From: Frigoribacterium sp. SL97
Lineage (GTDB): Bacteria > Actinomycetota > Actinomycetes > Actinomycetales > Microbacteriaceae
Assembly (NCBI RefSeq): GCF_026625765.1
Contig: NZ_CP113062.1
Coordinates: forward strand, 1,240,001 to 1,304,000
Direction: 5' to 3'
DNA: 64,000 nt
Part shown: positions 9,786-21,429 of the stretch, piece after piece
Numbering within the stretch: the first letter of the stretch is position 1
Layout: the number at the start of each line of letters is the position of its first letter
Position numbers and translations under genes: made by a program
The notes under the pieces: model-generated
Databases searched by the model: none
What the model was told of the DNA's origin: nothing
Seen by the model: only the letters and a program-made list of their open reading frames with translations

Positions 9786-11408
9786 TTGAAGAAGACGCGC
9801 ATGGGCCTGTCGGCCGTCGCCGTCGTGGGGACGGCAGCACTCGTCCTCACCGGTTGCGCCAGCGGCAGCGGGGACGACGACACGTCGTCCGGTGACGCTA
9901 CCGCGATCATCAAGACGAACGGCACCGAGCCCGAGAACCCGCTCGTCCCGTCGAACACCACCGAGACCGGTGGTGGCCGCATCGTCACCTCGATCTTCGC
10001 CGGTCTCGTCAGCTACAACGCCGACGGCACCACCAAGAACGAGGTGGCCGACAGCATCGAGAGCGACGACGCCACCGTGTGGACCGTCACGCTCAAGGAC
10101 GGCTGGAAGTTCACCGACGGCACCGACGTCACGAGCGAGTCGTTCACGAAGGCCTGGAACTGGGCGGCGAGCTTCGACAACGTCGCGAACTCGTCCGGCA
10201 GCTCGTTCTTCGAGAACTTCAAGGGCTACAGCGACACCGAGCAGAGCGACCTCGACCTCACCGTCGAGAGCCCGACCGAGTTCACGGTCACGCTCAACAC
10301 CCCCGAGGCCGACTTCCCGCTGCGCCTCGGCTACTCGGCCTACTCGCCGCTGCCCGAGTCGTTCTACGCCGACCCCGCCGCGTTCGGCGAGAACCCGGTC
10401 GGCAACGGCCCGTACATGCTCGACGGTGAAGGCGCCTGGACGCACAACCAGGGCATCAAGCTCAAGACGAACCCCGACTACGACGGCAACCGCAAGCCGA
10501 AGAACGGCGGGCTCGACATCAACTTCTACACCTCGCTCGACTCGGCCTACGCCGACGTGCAGGGTGGCAACCTCGACGTGCTCGACCAGATCGGCCCGGC
10601 GGCGTTCCAGACGTACCAGAGCGACTTCCCCGACACGAACGTCAACCAGCCCGCCGCGGTCTTCCAGGGCATGACGATCCCGCAGTACCTCGCTCACTTC
10701 GGTGACGACGAAGAGGGCGACCTGCGTCGTCAGGCCATCTCGATGTCCATCAACCGCGACGACGTCACGAAGGTCATCTTCCAGGGCACGCGGACGCCGG
10801 CCAAGGACTTCACCTCGCCCGTCATCCCCGGTTACACCGACGAGCTCGAGGGTGAGAGCGTCCTCTCGTTCGACGCCGACAAGGCCAAGGACCTCTGGGA
10901 CCAGGCCGACGCGATCTCGCCCTACGGCGACACCACGTTCACCATCGGCTACAACTCCGACGGTGGACACCAGGAGTGGGTGGACGCGGTCACCGCGAAC
11001 ATCTCGAAGACGCTGGGCATCAAGGCCGAGGGCAAGCCCTACCCGACCTTCGCCGAGTTCCGCACCGACGCCTCGGGTGGTGCCATGACCGGTGCCTTCC
11101 GTTCGGGATGGCAGGCCGACTACCCGTCGCTGTACAACTTCCTGTACCCGACGATGGCCACCGACGGCAGCTCGAACGACGGCAAGTACTCGAACCCCGA
11201 GTTCGACGACCTGCTCGCCGAGGGCAGCGCCGCGAGCGACGTGGACGACGCGAACGCCTCGTACCAGAAGGCCCAGGAGGTCCTGCTCAAGGACCTGCCG
11301 ATCATCCCGCTGTGGTACGCGAACGTCAACGGCGTCTGGGCCGACACGGTGAGCAACGTCGAGTACGGCTGGGACTCCGTGCCGATCTACGAGAACATCA
11401 CCAAGTAA
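9786..11408 (+). CDS. Peptide ABC transporter substrate-binding lipoprotein (family 5)
   Basis: The 540-residue product is a solute-binding lipoprotein of the DppA/OppA family that captures peptides outside the membrane for the importer encoded next to it. The signal peptide ends in the lipobox LTGC (Cys24). Family features include VWTVTLKDGWKFTDGTDVTSESF and the NPVGNGPYML loop. It starts with TTG at 9786, but the ribosome site AGGAGG (9776-9781) is nearly perfect and explains the use of a weak start codon. It is first in the operon and about 150 bases ahead of the permease genes. The substrate is likely a di- or oligopeptide; sequence alone does not say which. Confidence 0.93.
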   Translation: MKKTRMGLSAVAVVGTAALVLTGCASGSGDDDTSSGDATAIIKTNGTEPENPLVPSNTTETGGGRIVTSIFAGLVSYNADGTTKNEVADSIESDDATVWTVTLKDGWKFTDGTDVTSESFTKAWNWAASFDNVANSSGSSFFENFKGYSDTEQSDLDLTVESPTEFTVTLNTPEADFPLRLGYSAYSPLPESFYADPAAFGENPVGNGPYMLDGEGAWTHNQGIKLKTNPDYDGNRKPKNGGLDINFYTSLDSAYADVQGGNLDVLDQIGPAAFQTYQSDFPDTNVNQPAAVFQGMTIPQYLAHFGDDEEGDLRRQAISMSINRDDVTKVIFQGTRTPAKDFTSPVIPGYTDELEGESVLSFDADKAKDLWDQADAISPYGDTTFTIGYNSDGGHQEWVDAVTANISKTLGIKAEGKPYPTFAEFRTDASGGAMTGAFRSGWQADYPSLYNFLYPTMATDGSSNDGKYSNPEFDDLLAEGSAASDVDDANASYQKAQEVLLKDLPIIPLWYANVNGVWADTVSNVEYGWDSVPIYENITK

Positions 11409-11557
11409 CCAAGTAAGGTCGTCGCTCACGCGCTCGACCGACGCTCGACGGGGTCCGGGCAGTGTTCGCACTGTTCGGACCCCTTCGGCGGGCCCACCCA
11501 CCTCTCCCTCCACACGATTGCGATAACGATGCACGCGCAGACGTCCGAGGAAGCCTG

Positions 11558-12487
11558 ATGCTCTGGTACACCGGACGCCGGCTCCTCCAACTGATCCCCG
11601 TCTTCTTCGGGGCGACGTTCCTCATCTACTTCATGGTCTTCGCGCTGCCCGGTGACCCCGTGGCGGCGCTGTTCGGCGACAAGACCCCGTCGCCGGCCGT
11701 CATCGAGGCCATCCGCGCCGAGTACAACCTCGACCAACCGTTCATCGTGCAGTACCTGCTGTACATCGGCGGCCTGTTCACCGGCGACCTCGGCACGACC
11801 TTCTCCGGGCGCCCCGTGGTCGACGAGCTGATCCGCGCGTTCCCGATCACGTTCCGGCTCGCGATGCTCGCCCTGCTCTTCGAGGCCGTCGCCGGCATCG
11901 TCGTGGGCCTGATCGCCGGGCTCCGCAAGGGCAAGCTCTTCGACACGAGCGCCCTCGTCGTCAGCCTGCTGCTCATCTCGGTGCCGACGTTCGTCATCGG
12001 CTTCCTGCTGCAGTACGTCTTCGGCATCCAGCTCGGCCTGTTCCGCACGACGGTCAGCTCGCAGGCGCCCTGGGACGAACTCGTCCTGCCGGCCATCGTG
12101 CTCGCCTCGGTGTCGTTCGCGTACATCGTCCGCCTGACCCGCGCCTCCGTGTCCGAGAACTCGAGCGCGGACTTCGTGCGCACCGCGTCGGCGAAGGGCC
12201 TCACCCGTGGCCGCGTCGTCACGGTGCACATCCTGCGCAACTCGCTCGTCCCCGTGGTCACCTACCTCGGCGTCGACATCGGTTCGCTGATGGTCGGTGC
12301 CATCGTCACCGAGGGAATCTTCAACATCCAGGGCGTCGGCGGAACCGTCTACCGGGCGATCACGCTCGGCGAGGGCCCCACCGTCGTCTCGTTCGTCGCC
12401 GTGATGGTGATCATCTTCATGATCGCCAACCTCCTCGTCGACCTGCTGTACGCCCTTCTCGACCCGAGGATCCGCTATGCCAAGTAA
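11558..12487 (+). CDS. Peptide ABC transporter permease (DppB type)
   Basis: The 309-residue product is the first inner-membrane subunit of the importer, with about six transmembrane segments, the N-terminal signature LIPVFFGATFLIYFMVFALPGDP and the cytoplasmic coupling region VRTASAKGLTRGRVVTVHILRNSLVPVVT (EAA-like loop) that contacts the ATPase. A GAGGAA ribosome site precedes the ATG at 11558. Its last 11 bases overlap the start of the second permease, indicating coupled translation. Confidence 0.93.
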   Translation: MLWYTGRRLLQLIPVFFGATFLIYFMVFALPGDPVAALFGDKTPSPAVIEAIRAEYNLDQPFIVQYLLYIGGLFTGDLGTTFSGRPVVDELIRAFPITFRLAMLALLFEAVAGIVVGLIAGLRKGKLFDTSALVVSLLLISVPTFVIGFLLQYVFGIQLGLFRTTVSSQAPWDELVLPAIVLASVSFAYIVRLTRASVSENSSADFVRTASAKGLTRGRVVTVHILRNSLVPVVTYLGVDIGSLMVGAIVTEGIFNIQGVGGTVYRAITLGEGPTVVSFVAVMVIIFMIANLLVDLLYALLDPRIRYAK

Positions 12488-13430
12488 CGACTCGTCGGCG
12501 TTGTCCGCCGACCACTTCGTCGCCGATCTCGACGAGACGCCCGTCAAGGCCGTCGACGCGATCGACGAGTCCGAGAAGCCCCGCAGCAGCTGGAACGACG
12601 CGTGGGACGCCATGAAGCGTCGCCCGACGTTCTGGATCGCGGCGTTCCTCATCGTCGTCGTCATCATGGTGGCGCTCTTCCCCGGGCTGTTCACCAGCGT
12701 CTCGCCGACGGCCGCCGACCTGCCCCGCAGCAACGAGGGCCCGTCGGCCGGTCACCTGCTCGGTTTCACCTTCCAGGGAACCGACGTGTTCGCCCGCATC
12801 GTCTGGGGCACCCGTGCCTCGTTGACCGTCGGACTGCTGGCGACGATCATCGTCACGATCGTCGGCATCGTCATCGGGTCGCTCGCCGGGTTCTACGGCG
12901 GATGGCTCGACGCGATCGTCTCGCGCCTGGGCGACATCTTCTTCGCGATCCCCACCGTCCTCGGTGCCATCGTGTTGATGTCCATCCTGCCGACCAGGAC
13001 GCCCCTCACCGTGGCCCTCGTGCTGTCGGTGTTCGCCTGGCCCCAGATCGCGCGCGTCATGCGTGGTTCGGTCCTCAGCGCCCGGGCCGCCGACTACGTC
13101 ACGGCCTCCGCGGCGCTCGGCGTGTCCCGCTTCCGCATCCTGGTCCGACACGTCGTGCCGAACGCCATCACCCCGGTCATCGTCGTGGCGACCGTCTCAC
13201 TCGGCACGTTCATCGTGGCCGAGGCGACGCTGTCGTTCCTCGGCATCGGGCTGCCGCCGAGCACCATGTCCTGGGGCAACGACATCAACGCCGCACGCAA
13301 CTCGCTCCGCGTCGCGCCGATGCCCCTCTTCTGGCCCGCAGCGGCGTTGTCCGTGACGGTGCTGTCGTTCCTCCTCATGGGCGACGTCGTGCGCGACGCC
13401 CTCGACCCGAAGGCGAGGGCACGTCGATGA
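12477..13430 (+). CDS. Peptide ABC transporter permease (DppC type)
   Basis: The 317-residue product is the second permease subunit. A cytoplasmic N-terminus with the family's WNDAWDAMKRRPTFWIAAFLI entry into the first membrane helix is followed by about five more segments and an EAA loop (YVTASAALGVSRFRILVRHVVPNAITP). It starts within the end of the preceding permease gene and its TGA overlaps the ATG of the ATPase gene (ATGA), so the four genes form a tight operon. Confidence 0.93.
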   Translation: MPSNDSSALSADHFVADLDETPVKAVDAIDESEKPRSSWNDAWDAMKRRPTFWIAAFLIVVVIMVALFPGLFTSVSPTAADLPRSNEGPSAGHLLGFTFQGTDVFARIVWGTRASLTVGLLATIIVTIVGIVIGSLAGFYGGWLDAIVSRLGDIFFAIPTVLGAIVLMSILPTRTPLTVALVLSVFAWPQIARVMRGSVLSARAADYVTASAALGVSRFRILVRHVVPNAITPVIVVATVSLGTFIVAEATLSFLGIGLPPSTMSWGNDINAARNSLRVAPMPLFWPAAALSVTVLSFLLMGDVVRDALDPKARARR

Positions 13431-15184
13431 CCGACACCTCAACCCGACCCGAGACGGCGGGCACCGCGTCGTCCTCGACGCCCCTGCTCGAGATCAAGGG
13501 CCTGAAGATCGGCTTCAAGACGCAGGCCGGGTACGTCGACGCCGTGCGCGGGGTCGACCTGACGATCCGCCAGGGCGAGAGCCTCGCGATCGTGGGCGAG
13601 TCCGGCTCGGGCAAGTCGACGACCGCCACGTCGATCATCGACCTGCTGCCCGGCACGGGAGAGGTCACCGGCGGCCAGATCCTCTTCGAGGGCAAGGACC
13701 TCACGAAGGTCAGCGCGTCCGAGATGCAGGCCATCCGTGGTCGCGACATCGGCTACGTGCCGCAGGACCCCATGTCGAACCTCAACCCCGTCTGGAGCAT
13801 CGGCTTCCAGGTCGAGGAGGCCATCCGGGCGAACGGCGTCGCGACCGGCAAGCAGGCCGTGCGCCAGCGAGCCATCGACGTCCTGAAGGAGGCCGGGCTC
13901 AACGACGCGGGCGACCGCCTCAAGCAGTTCCCCCACCAGTTCTCGGGCGGCATGCGCCAGCGTGTGCTGATCGGCATCGGCCTGTCGTCGCGGCCCAAGC
14001 TCCTAATCGCCGACGAGCCCACCTCGGCCCTCGACGTGACCGTCCAGCGCCGCATCCTCGACCACCTCGAGACCCTGACCCGCGACTACGGCACCTCGGT
14101 GCTCTTCATCACGCACGACCTCGGCCTCGCCGCCGAACGGGCCGAGAAGCTCGTCGTCATGTACAAGGGTCGCGTCGTCGAGTCGGGGCCGTCCAAAGAG
14201 ATCCTCGCCAATCCTCAGCACCCCTACACGCAGCGACTCGTCGCCGCCGCTCCTTCGCTGGCCAGCCAGCGCATCCAGTCGAGCATCGCACCCACGCACT
14301 CCCACGGGCTCGCGATCTCCGACGAAGGCGCCGACGACGCCGAGCTCATCGCTCGCGCCCGTCAGCGGGAGGAGGCCGGCAAGAAGGACTCCGAGTACAT
14401 CTCGGTGACGAACCTGTCCAAGGTCTACAAGATCCGCCAGGGCGGCTTCAAGACGACCGAACTCCGGGCCGTCGACGACGTGTCCTTCTCGATCCCGCGG
14501 GGCACGACGATGGCACTCGTGGGCGAGTCCGGTTCGGGCAAGTCGACCGTGGCCAAGCTCGTGCTCCAGCTCGAGTCGATCACCTCGGGCACCGTCGCGG
14601 TCGGCGGCCAGAGCGTCGGGGCGCTGAAGGGCCGCGAGCTCTTCGACTTCCGTCGTCGCGTCCAGCCGGTCTTCCAGGACCCCTACGGTTCGCTCGACCC
14701 GATGTACAGCGTGGGCAACACCATCGCCGAACCGCTCGTCACGCACGGCATCGGCGACCGGGCCAGCCGTCAAGCCCGCGTCCGCGAGTTGCTCGACCAG
14801 GTGTCCCTGCCCGCGTCGACGGTCAACCGGTACCCGAACGAGCTCTCCGGTGGTCAGCGCCAGCGCATCGCCGTCGCTCGGGCGCTCGCCCTCAAGCCCG
14901 ACGTCATCGTCCTCGACGAGGCGGTCTCGGCACTGGACGTCCTCGTCCAGGGGCAGATCCTCGACCTGCTCACCGACCTGCAGACCGAACTCGGGCTGAC
15001 CTACCTCTTCATCACGCACGACCTCGCCGTCGTCCGCCTCATCGCGGACAACGTCAGCGTCATGCAGAAGGGTCGCGTCGTCGAGGCCGGCACCACGGAC
15101 GACATCTTCGCGAACCCGGCGCAGCAGTACACCCGCGAACTGCTCGAGGCGATCCCCGGCGCGAACTTCGAGTTCGGCCGGTAG
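13427..15184 (+). CDS. Peptide ABC transporter ATPase, fused DppD-DppF type
   Basis: The 585-residue product carries two complete ABC ATPase domains in one chain, replacing separate DppD and DppF subunits. Each half has a Walker A GESGSGKST, a Q loop, a signature motif (FSGGMRQR in the first, LSGGQRQR in the second) and a Walker B (LLIADEPTSALD, VIVLDEAVSALD). The first half ends with the oligopeptide-transporter C-terminal region (NPQHPYTQRLVAAAPSL). The ATG at 13427 overlaps the permease stop. A very strong terminator follows at 15208. Such fusions are common in actinobacteria. Confidence 0.95.
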   Translation: MTDTSTRPETAGTASSSTPLLEIKGLKIGFKTQAGYVDAVRGVDLTIRQGESLAIVGESGSGKSTTATSIIDLLPGTGEVTGGQILFEGKDLTKVSASEMQAIRGRDIGYVPQDPMSNLNPVWSIGFQVEEAIRANGVATGKQAVRQRAIDVLKEAGLNDAGDRLKQFPHQFSGGMRQRVLIGIGLSSRPKLLIADEPTSALDVTVQRRILDHLETLTRDYGTSVLFITHDLGLAAERAEKLVVMYKGRVVESGPSKEILANPQHPYTQRLVAAAPSLASQRIQSSIAPTHSHGLAISDEGADDAELIARARQREEAGKKDSEYISVTNLSKVYKIRQGGFKTTELRAVDDVSFSIPRGTTMALVGESGSGKSTVAKLVLQLESITSGTVAVGGQSVGALKGRELFDFRRRVQPVFQDPYGSLDPMYSVGNTIAEPLVTHGIGDRASRQARVRELLDQVSLPASTVNRYPNELSGGQRQRIAVARALALKPDVIVLDEAVSALDVLVQGQILDLLTDLQTELGLTYLFITHDLAVVRLIADNVSVMQKGRVVEAGTTDDIFANPAQQYTRELLEAIPGANFEFGR

Positions 15185-15207
15185 TCGACCCGCGCCTCCT
15201 GGTGTCG

Positions 15208-15253
15208 AAGGGGCCCCTCCGCCGTGCCGAGAGCACGGCGGAGGGGCCCCTTT
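15208..15253 (+). terminator. Strong terminator of the peptide transporter operon
   Basis: A perfect 20-bp stem (arms 15208-15227 and 15233-15252) with the five-base loop CGAGA ends in TTT. The dispersed 10-mer CGCGCCTCCT lies just upstream at 15191-15200, between the stop codon and this hairpin. Confidence 0.93.
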
Positions 15254-15330
15254 ACCACGTGCCGTAGACTGTTCTGGCCGGGCTCCGACCCGTCCACTTC
15301 CCCCTCTCTCTTCTCGTAAGGAATACATCC

Positions 15331-17241
<1,911 letters not shown>

Positions 17242-17270
17242 GCAGCACCGCTCCACCGCACCACCCATCG

Positions 17271-17305
17271 AGGAGGCGGTCCGCACCACTGCGGGCCGCC
17301 TCCTT
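17271..17305 (+). terminator. Terminator of typA
   Basis: AGGAGGCGG and CCGCA at 17271-17285 pair with TGCGG and CCGCCTCCT at 17290-17304, with one mismatch and a CCAC loop, followed by T. It separates typA from the next lipoprotein gene. Confidence 0.85.
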
Positions 17306-17362
17306 CGTGCATCGTCGGCACGTTCCACGCCCACCCTCAGCGACCGCGGTTAGCCTCGCGAG

Positions 17363-17878
17363 GTGCTGATCCAGAAGACGACCCTCGCCCGCTCCGCCGC
17401 CACGCTCGCGCTGGCGGCCGGCCTCGTGACCGGCCTCACCGCCTGCGGCGCGGGCTCGCCCGTCGACAACATCGTGGGTGGCGCGGTCGACAGCGGCATC
17501 GAGAGCCTCAAGGGCACGGCGCAGAAGGCCGTCGAGGACGCCGCCGGGGAGGCGCTGAACGGTGCCGGCATCACGACCGACGGCACCCTGCCCGCGAGCT
17601 TCCCGACCGAGGTCCCGCTCGTCCCCGGGACGACTCGCGGTGGGGGAGCCGGTCCCGACGGCACCGGCTGGGTGGCCCAGATCGCCGTCTCGGGTGCCGA
17701 CCAGTTCACCGTCGCCCAACAGCAACTCGAGGCCGCCGGGTTCACGGCCTCCGGTGTCGACACCGACGCGGAGAGCGGCTTCGGCACGTTCACGGGTACC
17801 GCCTACCGCGTCGTGCTCACCGTCTCGACCGACAGCGAGGGCAAGGCGATCGCCACCTACGTCGTCACGTCCGTCTGA
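17363..17878 (+). CDS. Putative lipoprotein of unknown function
   Basis: This 171-residue protein has a signal peptide ending in LTAC (Cys28), then an amphipathic segment (SGIESLKGTAQKAVEDAAGEALNGAG) and a small alpha/beta region that includes FPTEVPLVPGTTRGGGAGPDGTGW and ADQFTVAQQQLEAAGF. The pattern of a small cell-surface domain is clear but I do not recognise a named family. The GTG start has no ribosome site; TAGCCT at 17351-17356 ends six bases before it, giving a leaderless transcript. It converges on efeB. Confidence 0.72.
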   Translation: MLIQKTTLARSAATLALAAGLVTGLTACGAGSPVDNIVGGAVDSGIESLKGTAQKAVEDAAGEALNGAGITTDGTLPASFPTEVPLVPGTTRGGGAGPDGTGWVAQIAVSGADQFTVAQQQLEAAGFTASGVDTDAESGFGTFTGTAYRVVLTVSTDSEGKAIATYVVTSV

Positions 17879-17951
17879 GCGACCGCGGCGCATCCCGACG
17901 GACTGCGCGGGTCCCGCGGGTCTCGGCGAGTCCCGGGGCCCGACGGTCGCG

Positions 17952-19235
17952 TCAGGCGAAGAGGGTCTCGCCCACCCAGCCGTCCTGGGACGCCCCCGGT
18001 GGAACGGCGAAGATGCCCGATCCGACGTGCTTCACGTACTCGTTCATCCGGTCGTTCCGCGACAGCGCCTGCTGGATGGGCACGTACTGCCGCCGCGGGT
18101 CCCGGTTGAAGGCGATGAAGAACAGCCCGGCGTTGAGGCGGCCGAGCTCGTCGTTGCCGTCGACGAAGTTGTAGCCGCGACGCAGCAGCGTGGCCCCGTC
18201 GTTGTTCTGGGGGTGCGCCAGGGCGACGTGCGAGTCGGGTGCGATGGCCGGCCCGCCACCGGTCGGGCCGGCGACGGCGAAGTCGGGGGCCGTGAACTCG
18301 GTGCCGCCCGAGAGCGGAGCCCCTTCGCCCTTGTCCCGACCCACGACCGTCTGCTGCTCGGCCAGCGAGGCGTGGTCCCACGTCTCGATCGTCATGCGGA
18401 TCTTGCGCGCGACGAGGTACGAGCCGCCGCTCATCCACCCGGCGCCGTCGGACGCGGTCGCCCAGACGCCGTCCTCCACCGCGGTGACGTCCTCGGCCTT
18501 GACGTTGGCCGTGCCGTCCTTGAAGCCGAAGAGGTTGCGGGGCGTCGTCTGGCCGCGGGTCGTCGACGAGGTCCGACCGAATCCCAGCTGCGACCACCGC
18601 AGGGAGGCGCGGCCGAAGGCGATCCGCGAGAGGTTGCGGATCGCGTGCACCGCGACCTGCGGGTCGTCGCTGCAGGCCTGTACGCACAGGTCGCCGCCGC
18701 TCGCGGCCGCCACGAGCTGGTCGCCCGAGAAGTGGGGCAGGTCGACGAGGGCCGGAGGCCGCTTCGAGGCGAGCCCGAAACGGTCGGTGCCGTCGCTCGT
18801 GGTGAACAGCGACGGACCGAACCCGATCGTCACGGTCAGCCCGGCCGCGGGCAGACCCGTGGCCTCGCCCGTGTCGTCCGGCGGCGCCAGGGGGCTGCCG
18901 CCCGTGGCGCCCGTCGGGCTGACGTCGAGGCCGGCCGTCAGCCTCGACGCGGCGTAGCTCCAGTCCTTCAGCAGCTCGACGAGTTCGGCGCGGGAGACCC
19001 CGTCCGCGACGTCGAACGAGGCGAAGTGCAGGCGGTCCTGCGCGGCGGTGACGATGCCCGACTGGTGCCGACCGAAGAACGGGTACGACGCCGAGGCCCC
19101 GGAGGACCCGTCGGCATGGGCCTGCACGGCTCGGTCCGTGCCGATTCCGACCCCGAGGCCGAGGACGCCGGCTCCGACGCCCGTCCCGACGAGCCCCAGC
19201 AGACCGCGTCGCGAGAGGCCGCCTCCCTCCGTCAC
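17952..19235 (-). CDS. efeB: Deferrochelatase / DyP-type peroxidase EfeB
   Basis: EfeB is a haem-containing DyP peroxidase exported by the Tat system; with EfeU and EfeO it forms a ferrous/ferric iron importer, and the family has been reported to extract iron from haem. The 427-residue product begins with a twin-arginine signal (LSRRGLLGLVGTG, Arg9-Arg10). The DyP distal motif GFKDGTANV is present, as is a late histidine region (VALAHPQNN) expected to hold the haem ligand. The GTG at 19235 lies two bases after the efeO stop, so the three genes are one operon read leftward behind an iron box. Confidence 0.93.
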   Translation of the reverse strand: MTEGGGLSRRGLLGLVGTGVGAGVLGLGVGIGTDRAVQAHADGSSGASASYPFFGRHQSGIVTAAQDRLHFASFDVADGVSRAELVELLKDWSYAASRLTAGLDVSPTGATGGSPLAPPDDTGEATGLPAAGLTVTIGFGPSLFTTSDGTDRFGLASKRPPALVDLPHFSGDQLVAAASGGDLCVQACSDDPQVAVHAIRNLSRIAFGRASLRWSQLGFGRTSSTTRGQTTPRNLFGFKDGTANVKAEDVTAVEDGVWATASDGAGWMSGGSYLVARKIRMTIETWDHASLAEQQTVVGRDKGEGAPLSGGTEFTAPDFAVAGPTGGGPAIAPDSHVALAHPQNNDGATLLRRGYNFVDGNDELGRLNAGLFFIAFNRDPRRQYVPIQQALSRNDRMNEYVKHVGSGIFAVPPGASQDGWVGETLFA

Positions 19236-19237
19236 TG

Positions 19238-20434
19238 TCAGGCGACCAGCGCGGAGGTCAGCTCGCTGAGCGGCTCGCTGAGGGCGTTGACGGCATCCGA
19301 CAGCTTCTTCTTGTCGGCGTCGGTAAGGTCGGTGTACGACGGGTACCCCGTGTCGAGGCTGCCGTACCCCGCGAGCAGCGTCTCGACCTTCGTCAGCCGG
19401 TCGTCGATGGAGGTCGCCAGCTCGGGGTCCTTCTGGTCGACGATGTCGCGCACGCCGTCGAACGCAACCCGGGCGCCCTCGAGGTTGCCCTGGAAGTCGT
19501 AGAGGTCGGTGTGCGACCAGATCTCTTCCTCGCCGGTGATCTTGCCGGTGGCCACCTCGTCCATCAGGCCGACCGCACCGTTGGCGATCGCGTCGATCCC
19601 GACCGTGAAGTCGTCCGCGGTGACCTCGTCGTAGAGGTCCTTCGTGTCGCTCGTCAGCAGGCCGGCGTAGTGGGCACGTTCGTCGGCCGTCAGGGGGACG
19701 TACGCCGCGCCTCCGTTCTCGGACGCCGCGGGCTGCCAGAGGTCCTTCTCGATGCGGTGCCATCCGGTCCACTCGGTGCCGGCTTCGACGTCGGCCTCGC
19801 GGAAGTCGATCTTCGGGTCGAGGTCGCCGAACGACTCGGCCACCGGCTCGATGCGCTCGTAGTGCGCCCGCGCCGACGGGTAGAGCGACCGGGCCTTCTC
19901 GTCGTCGCCGGCGGTGTACGCGGCGAGGAACTCGTCGGTCGCCGTGACGAGCTGCCCGGTCTGGTCCTTCACGTAGCCCACGTACGCCGTCGCCGCGGCG
20001 TCGATCTGCTGCTTCTCGCTGCCCGTCGCCTCGACGGCCGCGCCCGAGTCGGTCACCGTGAAGGAGGCGCGGACGCCTTCTCCGACGAGTCCCGGGACGC
20101 AGGCGGTGTAGTAGTCGCCGGCCGGCACCGAGACCGTCATCGAGCCCGTCGTGCCGGGGCCGATGTTCTCCTTCTCGCTGATGATGCGGAGACCGTCGTC
20201 GGCGAGCAGTTCGAACTCGCTGTTGTCGCTGCCGGTGTTCGTCATGGTGAACGTGACGGGGCCGCTCGGGACCGAGGTGGTCGAGAGCGAACACGTGTCG
20301 TCGGAGCCGTCGACGGTCACGGCGGTGGCCGCGGAGGAGCCGGCGGGAGCGTTCGCGACGCAGCCGGTCAGGGCCAGCGCGAGGGCGGCGACGCCCGAGG
20401 CGACGGCGAGGGGGCGGAGGGGGCTGGCGATCAT
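19238..20434 (-). CDS. efeO: Iron uptake lipoprotein EfeO (cupredoxin + M75 domains)
   Basis: EfeO is the extracytoplasmic iron-binding component of EfeUOB. The 398-residue protein has a lipobox LTGC (Cys25), an N-terminal cupredoxin-like domain (about residues 35-130, ending in a YYTACVPGL cysteine segment) and a C-terminal imelysin/M75 helical domain with the HxxE metal motif in GWHRIEKDLW. It starts with ATG at 20434 after AGGAG and overlaps the efeU stop (ATGA). One exact copy of the dispersed 10-mer falls in this gene at 20062-20071. Confidence 0.93.
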   Translation of the reverse strand: MIASPLRPLAVASGVAALALALTGCVANAPAGSSAATAVTVDGSDDTCSLSTTSVPSGPVTFTMTNTGSDNSEFELLADDGLRIISEKENIGPGTTGSMTVSVPAGDYYTACVPGLVGEGVRASFTVTDSGAAVEATGSEKQQIDAAATAYVGYVKDQTGQLVTATDEFLAAYTAGDDEKARSLYPSARAHYERIEPVAESFGDLDPKIDFREADVEAGTEWTGWHRIEKDLWQPAASENGGAAYVPLTADERAHYAGLLTSDTKDLYDEVTADDFTVGIDAIANGAVGLMDEVATGKITGEEEIWSHTDLYDFQGNLEGARVAFDGVRDIVDQKDPELATSIDDRLTKVETLLAGYGSLDTGYPSYTDLTDADKKKLSDAVNALSEPLSELTSALVA

Positions 20435-21330
20435 CGTGATGCTCCTGCGGTGCGGGGTGACGGGGTGGTCGAGGGGGCGGACGTGCCGAGGGTCGCGGAC
20501 GAGCCGGACGGGGTCGTGGTACCGGGTCGACGTCGGCGGGTCGCCCGCACGAAGAGGGGGACGACGACGGCGAGGTAGGCGAGCCAGACGACGACCTGCA
20601 GCCAGCTCGGCGTCGGGGTGAAGTTCACGAGCCCCTGGAGCAGGGTGCCGTACCAGCTGGTCGGCGGAACGGCAGCGCTCACGTCGAAGGCCAGGGAGGC
20701 GCGGCCCGGCAGCACGGACGCCTCCTGCAGGTCGCCCACCCCGTAGGCGAGGACGCCCGCCGCGACGACGACGAGGAAGTAGCCGGTCACCCGGAAGAAC
20801 CGGGCGACGTCGAGGCGGACCACGCCACGGTAGATCGCCACCTGGACGGCGACCGCCGTGACGATGCCGAGGAGCGCGCCCACCAGCGGCGTCGCGCCGC
20901 CACCGGTCGACTGCACGGTGGCCCAGACGAAGAGAGCGGTCTCGATGCCCTCGCGACCGACCGAGAGGAAGGCCAGCGCGACGACCGCCCAGGCGCCACC
21001 GCCGAGGGCTCGCCTGAGGCCCGACTCGAGTTCGCCGCGCAGGCCGCGCGCGGTGCGGGCCATCCAGAAGACCATCCAGGTCACGAAGCCCACCGCCACG
21101 ATCGAGAGACCGCCACCGATGATCTCCTGGGCCTGGAAGGTCAGCCCGTAGGTGCCGAAGGTGAGCACGGCGCCGAGGCCGAGCGAGAGGACGACCGCGG
21201 CGCCCACGCCCAGCCAGAGGCGGGGGAGGACGTCGCGTCGGCCGACCTTGACCACGTAGGCGATGAGGATGCCGACCACGAGAGCGGCCTCGAGGCCCTC
21301 TCGGAGTCCGATGAGGTAGTTGGCGAGCAC
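20431..21330 (-). CDS. efeU: Ferrous iron permease EfeU (FTR1 family)
   Basis: EfeU is the membrane permease of the importer. The 299-residue product has seven hydrophobic segments and the two REGLE-type iron motifs of the FTR1 family, LREGLEAAL near the N-terminus and GREGIETAL in the middle. Family members begin MLAxxLIGLREGLEAALVV, so the GTG at 21330 is chosen as the start; the longer reading frame to 21831 runs through the promoter and an opposing gene. An excellent DtxR/IdeR box lies about 100 bases upstream, so the operon should be repressed when iron is sufficient. The C-terminal tail is proline/threonine/serine-rich. Confidence 0.93.
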   Translation of the reverse strand: MLANYLIGLREGLEAALVVGILIAYVVKVGRRDVLPRLWLGVGAAVVLSLGLGAVLTFGTYGLTFQAQEIIGGGLSIVAVGFVTWMVFWMARTARGLRGELESGLRRALGGGAWAVVALAFLSVGREGIETALFVWATVQSTGGGATPLVGALLGIVTAVAVQVAIYRGVVRLDVARFFRVTGYFLVVVAAGVLAYGVGDLQEASVLPGRASLAFDVSAAVPPTSWYGTLLQGLVNFTPTPSWLQVVVWLAYLAVVVPLFVRATRRRRPGTTTPSGSSATLGTSAPSTTPSPRTAGASR

Positions 21331-21429
21331 GGGGACGGCTTTCTCGGGGGAGTGGAGCTCGTCGTCGAGCAGGATGAGGATCAGGGACGCGGGCGACCGG
21401 TCGGACCGTCGAGGGACCGAACGGGCTGG

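Noticed and set aside
17879..17951. Hairpin between the lipoprotein gene and efeB (GCGACCG pairing with CGGTCGC)
   Set aside because: Only seven pairs enclosing nearly 60 bases of loosely self-complementary GC-rich sequence; too weak to call a terminator.
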